From NCBI GenBank assembly GCA_026027325.1, contig JAMSLZ010000007.1, positions 2,170,001 to 2,234,000 on the forward strand: a DNA stretch of 64,000 nucleotides. The letters run 5' to 3'. How positions within the stretch are numbered: position 1 is the stretch's first letter; each line of letters begins with the position of its first letter. The position numbers and the translations under genes are program-made. Source of the stretch: Actinomucor elegans. Taxonomy: Eukaryota; Mucoromycota; Mucoromycetes; Mucorales; Mucoraceae. The notes under the pieces were generated by a model. It was not told the origin of the DNA. It ran no database searches and saw only the letters and a program-made list of their open reading frames with translations. Positions 12,027-22,125 of this stretch are shown here, in pieces.

Positions 12027-13047
12027 GTATTTTCGTTCTGCATTGTGACATGTTTGTTTTTTAACGCATTTGCTGTTTGTGCCTTAATGCATTTTTTTTT
12101 TTTTTTTGGGTATAAATGTAACTTTATTGTGTTGTTCATTCAAGATACAAACGTATAGTAAAGTTGTTAGACTTTAAAAATTAACCGAGGTGATTATAGG
12201 ATTAATTAAAATAAAGCACAACTTTTTCAAATGTATTCAAAGATCATCTTTACATCATTCTATGCCACAATTCAATTCTCTAATAGTTGCATAACTTGTA
12301 AAACAAAGCTCGCAGTTCTTGATTTGAGGAGAGAATACAGTCTAATACCCGATAGCCAATGGGATGGTTCGCATATTAAAATACTCTTTGTAGCCAGCCA
12401 ATCAATGTAAATCACGAGCCCTAGCAATTGATTGACCTATAGATACTTGTGTTTAACTACCCATTCTTGTGATCTATTAATATATCAAGTATAATATGTA
12501 TTTGAAAATTCCAAAAATAAAAAGAGAGAAAGAAATAAAAAGAGCAAACTCTAAAGGGATCGCAACTTCAACGGACAGCCTTCGAGTTTATTCGCTTGTC
12601 CTCACGTATTCTTGAATAGATGGATCGTGCATCGTGTTTTCTGCTGTTATTCAGCTGCTATAGATTGAGGATTTGGTACAGTTACGGTTTCTATAGACTG
12701 AGAATTTGATACAGTTACGGTCGCTATAGACTAAGAATTTGAAAGTTAGGTTTGCTGCTGACCGAAAATTTAACAGTTATGGTTACTATAAACCGAAATT
12801 CCAGAAGTTATGACTATCGCATTTTTATATTTTGACAGTTACTGTACTGCTATGGTACCATCAACGAAATAACTGCTGTTTTATCTTTTATCCTTGATCA
12901 GTGTTTCTTAGTCAACTGTCAGAAGCATTTATATGATGAAAAGCTAGTCACACTGGCGCTTGAACCAACGTTTTGTAAAATAGGATACTCCATGCTTGTT
13001 TTTTTTTCTCTAGTACCGTTCTTTTTTTTTTTCCTTTTATAAATATC
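11558..13047. other. Intergenic spacer with A-tract and minisatellite
   Basis: This holds the 3' end of the peptidase gene and the promoter of the sirtuin gene. Visible structure is an A-rich run of about 30 bp at 11994-12025 directly after a 58-codon open frame from 11824, a T-run at about 12091-12107, and the imperfect tandem repeat listed separately at 12657-12815. No conserved gene was recognised. The open frame from 11824 starts at an ATG but resembles nothing I know and runs into the A-tract, so it is not called. Confidence 0.4.
12657..12815 (+). repeat. Imperfect tandem repeat, 31-33 bp unit, about five copies
   Basis: Five successive units begin at about 12657, 12690, 12723, 12754 and 12785. 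The first two are closest, sharing CTATAGA(T/C)TGAG.ATTTG and ACAGTTACGGT. Later copies shorten to 31 bp and diverge step by step (ACAGTTATGG, AGAAGTTATG). The array ends about 230 bp before the sirtuin start codon, inside its promoter region. It encodes no open frame of note. A regulatory role is possible but unsupported. Confidence 0.75.
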
Positions 13048-13705
13048 ATGAATGACGAAGATGAGAATCAGCGCATGCAAAGTCATTCGCTTTCCGAAAA
13101 TAAGCGCCTCTCTAGTGATGGTTCATCCGAAGAAGAACAAATAGATCATGTTGCCAAAAAAGCGAAATTACAAGGTCAGCTCAGACGCTTTTTTATTTTC
13201 TAATTAAACCTTGATCAATTGATAGTTTATTAATCTAGATTCAACCAATGAAGACGATCCAGCGCCTACAGGCTCACTTTCTATTAATGATCACTTGTTT
13301 GACGATTATAATGAAGAATCAGATCAAGATTGGGCTTCAGGCCAAGAAGAAGATAGTGATAGTGACGGAAGTTTACTAATAGATCACCCTGCTTTTACTA
13401 TGGACGATGAGAGTTTAGGAGACGTTGACGTGGATGGCCCTGAAGACGAAAGCCAATATCAACGTGGTAAGAAGCTAAACTCTCGGTGATGGCATTAATT
13501 AATCATATTTCATAGCCTATACTAGCTTTACCGAGGAAGAAATGGAGCAATTGCAAGAAGAAGTAAGGGAAAAGGGTCCGGTAAAGTTTATCGATAAATA
13601 CATGATTCAATCCTCTGTACCAGTCCCTAAAATGCTAGAGGTCTTTGGTATTTACATGGTAAAATAGCTTTGAATGATTACATGTTATGCATTCATTAAC
13701 CTTTC

Positions 13706-13741
<36 letters not shown>

Positions 13742-15152
13742 GCATCCCAATGCTGCTTCGTTAGCTACAGATCTTCAGCTTCTTCCTATTCTCAAAAGTA
13801 TTATTATGCGTCATTTGCGCAAGCGTCGCCGCCTTGAAAATGTCAATACCTTGCAGGACGTTGCTCAACTGTTAGCCAAAGCCAAGAACATCATGATTGT
13901 TACTGGCGCCGGTGTCTCTGTCTCTTGTGGTATCCCCGATTTCCGTTCAGAAAAAGGCATCTACTCTCGCTTGCAAGAATACCAGCTAGATGATCCACAG
14001 CAAATGTTTGATATAGAGTATTTCCGTGAATCACCCGAAATTTTTTATTCATTTGCTAAAGAACTGTATCCAGCCAACTATCAGCCTAGTCCCAGTCACT
14101 TATTTGTCAAATTGGTGGAAGAAAAGGGTAAACTGTTACGTAACTACACCCAGAATATTGACACGTTGGAACATAAGACACATATTGAACGCGTGGTAAA
14201 TTGCCATGGTAGTTTTGCCACTGCCAGTTGTGTGACATGTGGATACAAGGTGGATGGTAAAGAAATTGAGGATTTTATTATGGCTCAACAAGTCCCACCA
14301 TGCCCTAAATGTTTGACTGACCGTAAGCCTACAACCAAAAAAAGCGAATCGGATGATGAAGAGGCTAGCCATCCTAAAGGTGCTTGTATTATGAAGCCAG
14401 TAAAGTATATTTTGATGTATATATATATATGTGTGTGTGTATGAGTTATTAAGTTGATTGACTATTAGGATATTACTTTCTTTGGTGAGAGGCTTCCAGC
14501 AGAATTTGATAATCTTCTCGCTATCGATACAGAACAAGTAGACTTACTTATTGTTATGGGTTCTTCGCTCAAAGTATCTCCAGTATCCGAAATCATGTCT
14601 CAGATACCTCATAGTGTACCTCAAATCCTCATTAACCGTACACCTATTACGCATATGACATTTGATGTGCAATTACTTGGTGATAGCGATGTCATTGTGC
14701 CTGAACTCTGTCGCATGCTTGACTGGGATTTGAAGCATGTCAAGTTACCTGGTGGCGGGGCCCTGAGTGAAGAAAGTCTCAAGTTGAGCCGTGAAGGGGA
14801 TGGTGATTGTGTAGATGTACTTGACCCAGAGACCAAGCAAGTCGTGCGTACAGAACAAAAGATTTGGAAGTTTGTACAGAATGGACTCTATACCTTTCCT
14901 GGTGCTGTGCTTGATCCAAAATACTTCCATGATCAAAGGTAAAAAGTTGTATAAATGAATTATCATAACTAATATATCTCTTTTTGTAGATGCGATGAAA
15001 GAGGCAGTATGGGCAGCGAAAGTGATAGTGATGGGGACGTAGTATCATGTAAAAATGACAAGGAGTCTTCAATAAAAGACCAACAAGAAAATGATTTAAT
15101 CAAAGTAGAAGATAATGACTTGACCCAGCAAGACGATAAAGCAAATAACTAA
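13048..15152 (+). CDS. Sir2/SIRT1-class NAD-dependent deacetylase
   Basis: NAD-dependent protein lysine deacetylase of sirtuin class I, likely nuclear and acting on histones. Six exons, 13048-13174, 13239-13466, 13516-13658, 13743-14399, 14469-14938 and 14990-15152, give 595 residues. The N-terminal about 130 residues are acidic and Ser-rich with a basic patch (KKAKLQ). The catalytic core begins near residue 195 and carries the NAD-binding GAGVSVSCGIPDFRS, the QNID motif, the catalytic His in NCHGSF, a zinc-binding set (CVTC and PCPKC), FFGERLP and GSSLKVSPV. The C-terminal tail is acidic and polar. The fourth exon is preceded by an intron containing a T25/A11 homopolymer junction that supplies the 3' splice AG. 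The order of domains matches SIRT1/Hst1-type enzymes more than Hst2 or the mitochondrial forms. Confidence 0.93.
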
Positions 15153-15329
15153 TGAACAGTTGAACGGAGAAATTATATATGTACATAATCTTATAATAAA
15201 ACTAACTAAAGTAAATATGCGTTCCTATGTTTTTTTGAGTATATGATCGTGACAATAAATGTACTGGTTATTCTTTATATAATACACGCTTTGAATGGTG
15301 GATTTGCAAATCTAGAATATATAAGGTTA

Positions 15330-16503
15330 TTAAGATCGATTCATGTATTCGGATAGATACTTTACATGACACGTAAAACAATCTGGATGAAAGCGCCAAC
15401 CGTTTGACGTTTCAGCGCACTCACCTTCCACAGGCAAATTGCATTGATGGCATAATGAGTGATTTAACTTGTGGTAATCCAATTTACAGCAAGGTGCGTT
15501 GTTATAGACATAAAACCGATTATCAGGGAAAGTTTGATCACAAAACTATAACATTTATACAGTCAATATATGGCATATCTGAAAAAAAAAAAATCAGTAA
15601 TAGTACCTGGCATTTAAAGCAGTGCTTGTGCCAAGATCCTTTCAGTTTGCCATCCTTGGACACAACTGCCTCTCTTTCCACCGTACGATGGCATGCTTGG
15701 CAGTTAGGTAGAAACAACTGGTTATAATCTGGCTGGCAGTAGATTCTACCTTTTCTCTGCTGCAATCCTGTTGTAAGTGGATCAACTGGTTTAAGGCAGT
15801 GATAGCATCGAATATGCTCTGGATGGAAATAATGGCCTAAAGCTATCGTCGGTCGTACGAATGTTTCTATAGATTTTCCACTGATATTATGTAACAATGA
15901 GTAAATGTTTCTCAAAAGAGAAAACTATATTTACCAGGTTGCGCAATCAGGTTTTTGTACAGCTATGACATAGTGCTTTGAACAATAAATTTGGTCTTCA
16001 TAAACTTTTGGTATACTCTTATTTAATGATGATCTACAATAGAAACAGCTGAAACAATGAACATGGTAGTGTTTCTAAAAACAAAAAACGAGTTGGAGAT
16101 CACAGAATTGAGTTTGGTATAATACATACTGTCCCTATTGTGATAGTTGCCTTATTATGATGACACCTAGAGCAGATCTGTTGCTCTTTGTTAGCAGTAT
16201 ATTGCTGTTTTCTTTTGGCAAGTATCTCTGGCAAAAAAGGTCTGTGTGTGCAGTCTTCTTTATTGCTATTCTTGTTTATCAAAGCCATGTCGTTATTACA
16301 GTTGTTGTAGTTTGATACTTGAGACAGACGATACTTTTTATGAAACAAAAGGCTTAGACGGACTTGATTAGATAATATATTTATTACTATACGTTAAAAC
16401 GTACAGGTTGAGCAAAAGAACAGTCGTGCACTTGCCAGTTGTGAATATTGATGTGTGTCTGACAAGAAGGGCATTGGACGGCAAGAGCTTCAAAGAAAGT
16501 CAT
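15330..16503 (-). CDS. Four-LIM-domain protein, paxillin-like
   Basis: Cytoskeletal or adaptor protein built almost wholly of LIM zinc modules. Exons 16130-16362, 15935-16074, 15607-15880 and 15330-15545 are well supported. A first exon 16401-16503 (start MTFFEALAVQCPSC) joins in frame through a 38-nt intron with a weaker 5' site, giving 321 residues; otherwise translation would start at the ATG at 16288. LIM1 starts at ICSRC, LIM2 at PDCATC, LIM3 at PNCQAC and LIM4 at CHQC. The fourth lacks its last zinc ligands, because the protein stops soon after FHPDCFTCH. The proposed first exon has its own CPSC...HDC pattern, which could be a further half-zinc motif. Fungal relatives include paxillin-like LIM proteins of the actin ring and of polarised growth. 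The stop is 177 bp from the convergent sirtuin gene. Confidence 0.8.
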
Positions 16504-18159
16504 AAGCAAAGAAATTAAGAAGAAGAAAAAAGTGTTCTAGAGAGAGAAAAAAAAAAGGAATTTTGAGTAGTAAGTGGCGTGACACAGGAAACCAATATGA
16601 AGCTTGTTAATCACCCAATGTTTGACGGATATTGCTTATGAACTGATTAGAAACTTCTACTTTTCGATATAAATCTATGTTTGCTTTTCATATCACTATA
16701 TCTCTTCCTGATAACAACAGCTCCAGACGAATATTCGTTATGACCTGTCAGACGTCAGTTATTTACTTACAATTAGATTCGAATTATTTTGCTCGAATTA
16801 CTGAAAAACTTCTGGCGTGAGGATTATCCTTAATTAGTTTAGGAATAAAGACAATCCAGGTCAAGAACGAGGAGTAAAGCACAAACCAACTTGGCAATAA
16901 TTAAGATGGAATAGTTTAGGTATTGTTCGCACTGGATTATACTATCCTAACTTGTCTACTTATGATTTTACATATTATGCCTCTGGTAGGTACCTTGTGT
17001 ATTATTATTTTTTTTTTATTGTTTGAAGGTCTGTGAAGGAAAATCAAGCCTAGATATAAAGCCAGTATAAGTAGATTTGTTTTACCATGTTACTCCAAAG
17101 TCAACTTGAGTAACAAAGGCCTGAAACATGCAGAAATGAGTATAGATATTTAGATATGAAATGCATATAATTTACTGCCAATCATGGAAACAATATGCTA
17201 TCTTGATTGTATTGTAATTAAATAGAAGCATTAATAGTACAGAGACTCCTTCTCAACATCTGTCATTTGTCCAATGCGACATTTGATCAAGATCGGAAGA
17301 ATGATCTACGGATTGTGAACATAGGACTGTCCACATCATGACACATATATAAACCGTTTGCCATTATAAAATGATGTCAATTTAGTGCGTAGAACAAAGA
17401 TGGGGAGCTAATCAAAGGAGCAGTTTATTCTGATCTTGTATTATTATTCAAATGCGAAATTTGACAGAGATCGATTTTGAGTTGAGTCAATGTATATATG
17501 TAATATGTATATAATTGATTGTTATATATATAATGGTTAAAAGAAACGGATTATTGAAAGATGAAAGTGCGTATAATAGATATTGAAACTCCAAGCGTAA
17601 GCTATAATAACATGAATCAAGGTAGCGATTTATATAAACTTGGTAGTATTGACCATGATGCTTTGATTATTTCTGCAAAATACAGCTAAGCGCATAAAAT
17701 GAGCTGTCACAGATGTATGTGTTAAGAGATCCTCCTTAGTATATAGGCTGAACCTGGAGTTTTTCACCTTATAAGTGATATAACATACAGACTACCAGTT
17801 TTTTCATCATGTATTATAAGCTTTTAATACTACAATATTGCAATACATCAAATATCGCAGTTTAGTTACCAAAGCACTACGTATTTGTTTAAAACTGATA
17901 TTACATAATGGATATAATATCACCTTTAATAGTACTTAACATCACGTCAGGAAAACTCAACCAGTTTCAACATCTCGAATTTTACTGAGAAAGGTACGGT
18001 GACGCAAACTAACTTTATTGTTATTTCTGCATGATTCACCTTTAAATTCTACTGTGCCACTGTTCTTTATAGTTTGGTTCAACGTCTTAAGCCCATGACT
18101 TCTTGATAATTACCAACAATTAATATTTACATATATAATGTAGTTGGCATTGATGTTTA
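16504..18159. other. AT-rich spacer without recognised genes
   Basis: No exon with recognisable protein similarity was seen on either strand. Two copies of the dispersed motif (core near GATGCGACATTTGAC) lie at 17272-17298 and 17450-17475, on the forward strand. The rest is AT-rich spacer, including the presumed promoter of the LIM gene near 16500-16700. Confidence 0.4.
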
Positions 18160-18459
18160 CTATATAATGATATATGAATAATTCTGAATAATTGGAGAAA
18201 AAACTATGTTACTTTTGGATCCGGGCGTGTTGGCGTGTGAAAGAGCAAAGCATTCTGTATTTTTTTCTTGACTGGGAAAGGCCAGTGCTAGTGATAGTTT
18301 GTCCATAATATGAAGCCAAAAGGAACACCTTGGTGTACGATCAACCACGAAATGATATTCATTCTCAGGAACGGCATGGCAGATACGGTAGAGTGGACTA
18401 CCATGTTGTGCAGGATTGATACCATGGATAAAATACTGCGTTGCGATACTGCTATGCAT
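18160..18459 (-). mobile_element. Worn non-LTR retrotransposon tail (zf-RVT fragment)
   Basis: A 99-codon frame encodes YRICHAVPENEYHF followed by VVDRTPRCSFWLHIMDKL. This spacing matches the Cys/His zinc-binding end of LINE reverse transcriptases (C-x2-C-H...E-x-HF...CP..-FW). The first Cys reads Tyr and the last reads Arg, so the module is broken. No reverse transcriptase core is present upstream, which fits a 5'-truncated, old insertion. The frame begins at an ATG but is unlikely to be an expressed gene. Confidence 0.55.
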
Positions 18460-18862
18460 TAGGCGTCACCAAAGAATAAGTTAAGAGATAAAGAAAGGTT
18501 CCAGTGTTTAGATAGTGTTAAAAATATGGTATTTTATAGACGAGAGGTGGGAGGGAAATATAGCGTAGAAGCCCTCATTGAACTGTTTTCAAGATGCCAA
18601 AACCGCCTTGTTACATGCAAAGGAGCGACATGGGTAGGGGTCATAATGGTACTGCTACAGAGTATGGACCAAGAAGCCATGTCTGGGTGCCAAGGTAAAT
18701 AGAAACATTATATAATAAAAGAGGATAGAGGTGGAGAAATATACTATGAAAACCTGGTATATCTTTATTATAAATTAAAAGCTAATAGACTCTGAAAAAA
18801 AAGCAGGTTTAGAAAAATAAATGGACAAATGGTAGATATAATGAAAATCGAAGAATAAATTA
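18460..18862. other. Short spacer, nothing recognised
   Basis: AT-rich sequence between the retrotransposon relic and the decayed frame. I see no exon, repeat or RNA gene in it. Confidence 0.35.
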
Positions 18863-20160
18863 TTACTTAGAGTCGTCGCCGGAGGAAAGAGGAAAAACCA
18901 CCTTTCTCGTTTGTGTACTGTAACCAACGGTGTTGTACTCATTCATATATACTGTATTAGCAATGGAACTAATTGTTTTCACTTTTCTCTTGAATACAAG
19001 ATTTTTTTTACCTTCATCAATATTTTCACGCAGCTCCTCGCAGTAAAAAAAAAAGCACATAAATATATTATTTGATCATTAGTTTTGTTGTAATTTTTTT
19101 AATACAGGCTCGTAGCCTGAACAAAGAAAGGTTATATACTGGCTTCTCAATACCATCTCTTTTCAGCTCTGCAGTAGTTGTAGGAAAGCTGATTGTCAGA
19201 GTTTTTTCGGATTGCATAAAGACCATCCGCTTCCAGATATGAAATATATAACTCGGCTTTTGCAGTATAAAATAATTAAGCACGGTATATACAGTTCTTT
19301 AAATATTTCCTCACAAATATGCAAATTTAACTCAAGAATACCATTGATGAGGGGTTTAGAGGTAGCTGTAACCTCGGTAATTTCAATTTCAAATTCAGCA
19401 GCGCTCGAACCAACTCTGGTGGTATCTTATTCATTATCTATTATACATGGTGTAGAACATACATGACAGGACATACAACGCTACGCTATCAAATGCATCT
19501 TGATGTATTTGTTTAACCACTTGATAGTTTCCAGTGTTGTATCGCCCCTGATAAATTATTACCACAGCTATACAGATAACGTCAGTTAAATTCAACTGTT
19601 TCTACAAATATGTGTTATTTATTTGACAGTGCAGCAGCTTCGCCCACATGCTATATTTATACTTCTTGAATAGGTACTAATAGCAGAATCAACTGATTCA
19701 TTCAATACATCAACAAAAACATTGTATCTTTTAGTAAACTACTTTAAGAGTTAGAAATATATATTTAACGCGCACCTGCAATAAATTATCATACTTTTGC
19801 TCTTGCTTTTATTAATTTCGCTTGTTCGCTTAATACTGCCATTCTTTTTCGATCCAATTTAAAATATTCCACTGTATAACCCTCTCATTTTAGGTTTAAG
19901 TATACTTCGTGTTTAATTTCAACAATTTTATCATTGCCAGAAGGACACTACATCAGATTTTGTAGGAATCTAGTTTTACGATGGTTAAATTATAAAAAAG
20001 TCCACTTCATTATTGCAAAGAAGTGACATATCTTAAAATACATAGCGATATCATCAATTAGCAATAGATCAGATCTATCTTGCTCCTGGGACACTCCAGA
20101 CAATGCTAATATGTCTGAATCAACTTCTATAGCCTTGGATTAATCCAAAGCACTGTCGAC
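18863..20160 (-). pseudogene. Decayed protein-coding region of unknown family
   Basis: Reading from 20160 downward, one frame gives coherent, protein-like sequence broken by a few stops: SDILALSGVSQEQDRSDLLL, then YTVEYFKLDRKRMAVLSEQA and KLIKARAKV near 19790-19880. Further pieces in shifted frames follow: VGSSAAEFEIEITEVTATSK (about 19350-19410), then FPTTTAELKRDGIEKPVYNL (19070-19280) and KRKVKTISSIANTVYMNEYN (18863-19060). The pieces run in a consistent order on one strand, separated by stops and frame shifts, which suggests a degenerated gene of more than 350 codons. I do not recognise the family. A lineage-specific multicopy or transposon-associated protein is the likeliest source. Confidence 0.45.
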
Positions 20161-21252
20161 TACTATATTCAGAGTCAATCATGACTGATAAATTCTTTTG
20201 TATGCAAAATGTTCATTATTCAATTTCTTCTTTCACCATCATCGAAAAAAGAAAGTGGAGTCAAAAATTTTTCGTATTGATAACTAGCTTTATTAGTTAC
20301 TTGATTTCAATCCAAAGCTGCTTACCAAATTGAGGATACTGCAATATTTTCGATCGTGAGATATTAAATTTTAGTGCATTAAAGACTGGAAGCACAACGT
20401 TGCACATTTAATACATTGCCTTTCAACTGCGCTCTTTAAATAGGAGCATATTATCTCATACATAGGACTTCACTGATCAGGACTATGTCCGTAATATTCA
20501 TGCCTGAACTTTTAAAATGTTTACTAGCTAAAAGAGCCATGTTATCTGAACCAAAATCAAATTGATGATTATCTACTAGATAACCTAAAACACATTCAAT
20601 ATATATATCTAGTTAGATGACAAAAAGTAGTACCAATTGTATTAGACTCAACCCAGGCACCCGGTTAACTTGGTTAGCTAGAAATTTCTGGTTTTTTGAT
20701 ATTTGGCCCATGAATTGAATTGGGATTTCATTGTGTTACATTTAGATACAGAAGGAGGGGGTTTTTTTTGTTTTCATCCAAAGGAACTATTGATTCTCTT
20801 CAAGCTGGAATTTATGGCTACATACGGTCTATCTTATAAGTGAATGAATCAAAAATCATATTGAATTTTAATGTATAACTTATAGTGATAACAAACTAAT
20901 GGCGTTAAATAGAGTAGTGTTGGCAGAAGAAAAAGAAGAATATGTCATTGCTTCGTGATTTAATAAGGATATCACAAAAAGGCAATAATGTGACCATGAG
21001 AGAGAAAGAAGTCCGTCTTTCATTTTGTCTAATAGTTAAGCATGTTTCTTTAACTACTTGGCATAAACTCTCTATCTATACTATAATGTAAATGGCCCAT
21101 ATGCGAGTTTGTTTAGAATAGTTTATTTGATTTGTAAGATATCTAAAGATGATATGCAAAAGAAAAAAAAAGAATCATATAACAAGTACCGTTATATTTA
21201 AAGTGATGAATTTGTATAGGTGCTTTGCTTAAAGGAAAATGTATGTACTACA
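20161..21252. other. AT-rich spacer without recognised genes
   Basis: No credible exon was found. The part nearest 21250 should contain the 3' end of the secreted protein gene. It may also hold upstream debris of the decayed frame to its left, but no coherent protein sequence could be followed beyond about 20160. Confidence 0.35.
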
Positions 21253-22050
21253 TTACAAAGCAGCGAGGACAAGCAAGGCGGTGGCCTTGGCATCCAACTT
21301 GGCGCAAGCCTGAAGACCAACCTTAACAGCAGCATCCAAAGAAACCTTTACATCAGCAGCAACATCGATGGCAATTTGCAAGATTAAAGGAATGTTGACC
21401 TCGAGACCTTGGACAGCGACTTCGATTTGTTCCTTAACCTTGACACTCAAGCTAGCACCAATCTTGGGCAATTCAACATTGATCAAAGCTTTAGCCTTGG
21501 TTTCCAAGTCAACCAAAATGTCCAACAAAGCAGCTTCATCCAACAATTGACCAGTACAGCTTTCACGAAGACTGACTTCAAGAGGAGCGTAGATTTTAGC
21601 TTGAACCTCGGCGTCCAAACCAGCTTCGAAACCAACCTTGATGTTCTTAGCAGCAGCAGATTGAATGGCTTTGACATGTACTTCACCGACTTTGACAATG
21701 CCACCGAGGATAGAAGCTTGAATCTTGAGGGAAGCAGCAACTTTTTCAGAGAACTAATAAATTTGTGTGTGTGTTAGAATTTGGAAAAGGGAAACATCAA
21801 GATCAATAACGCTTACAGTGGCAGAAACGGCAGCAAAGACATTAGCATGGAGATCAGCCTTGACACTGGTCATGATCTTTGCAACAAGACCGTCATTGGC
21901 TTTAACAGGGAGGCCGAGACCTCGTTCAACTAAGGGATGGTGGTTGACAAGAGACTCTTTGATAGCTTTACTGTTAAGAACAGGAGATGCAAAGACGCAA
22001 GAAAATAAGGTAAAGACCAGAACAAGAAGAGAGGCGAGAGAATACTTCAT
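21253..22050 (-). CDS. Secreted alpha-helical protein, lineage-specific (copy A)
   Basis: Two exons, 21817-22050 and 21253-21753, give 244 residues. The start MKYSLASLLVLVFTLFSCVF is a clear signal peptide with likely cleavage after VFASP. The mature part is rich in Ala, Val, Lys and Leu with a heptad-like amphipathic pattern and few aromatics. It contains only two Cys (SCTG and ACAKL) beyond the signal region, so a soluble helical bundle is likely. No catalytic motif is visible and I do not recognise a named family. A paralogue lies at 62314-63112 with the same intron position and a second exon of identical length (501 nt). Codons are optimised as in the EF1B-gamma gene (AAG, ATC, GCC, TTG), which points to abundant expression. 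A TATA-type box lies about 70 bp upstream of the start. Secretion is firm; function is unknown. Confidence 0.85.
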
Positions 22051-22115
22051 TTGATTGAAAAGAGATTGAATGAGAAGATAATGATTTAAAAAAAAAAACG
22101 ATTAGAAACTACTCA

Positions 22116-22125
22116 GTATTTATAT
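22116..22125 (-). promoter_or_regulatory. TATA box of secreted protein gene A
   Basis: ATATAAATAC on the minus strand lies about 66-75 bp upstream of the ATG at 22050. It is followed by TGAG and, closer to the start, by a run of about 12 T. The same order (box, nGAG, T-run, ATG) occurs before the paralogue at 63112, which supports a functional core promoter. Confidence 0.65.

Noticed and set aside
11824..12048. ATG-started 74-codon frame ending in poly-Lys
   Set aside because: The Lys run is the A-rich tract. The remaining 58 codons are unrecognised with no conserved features.
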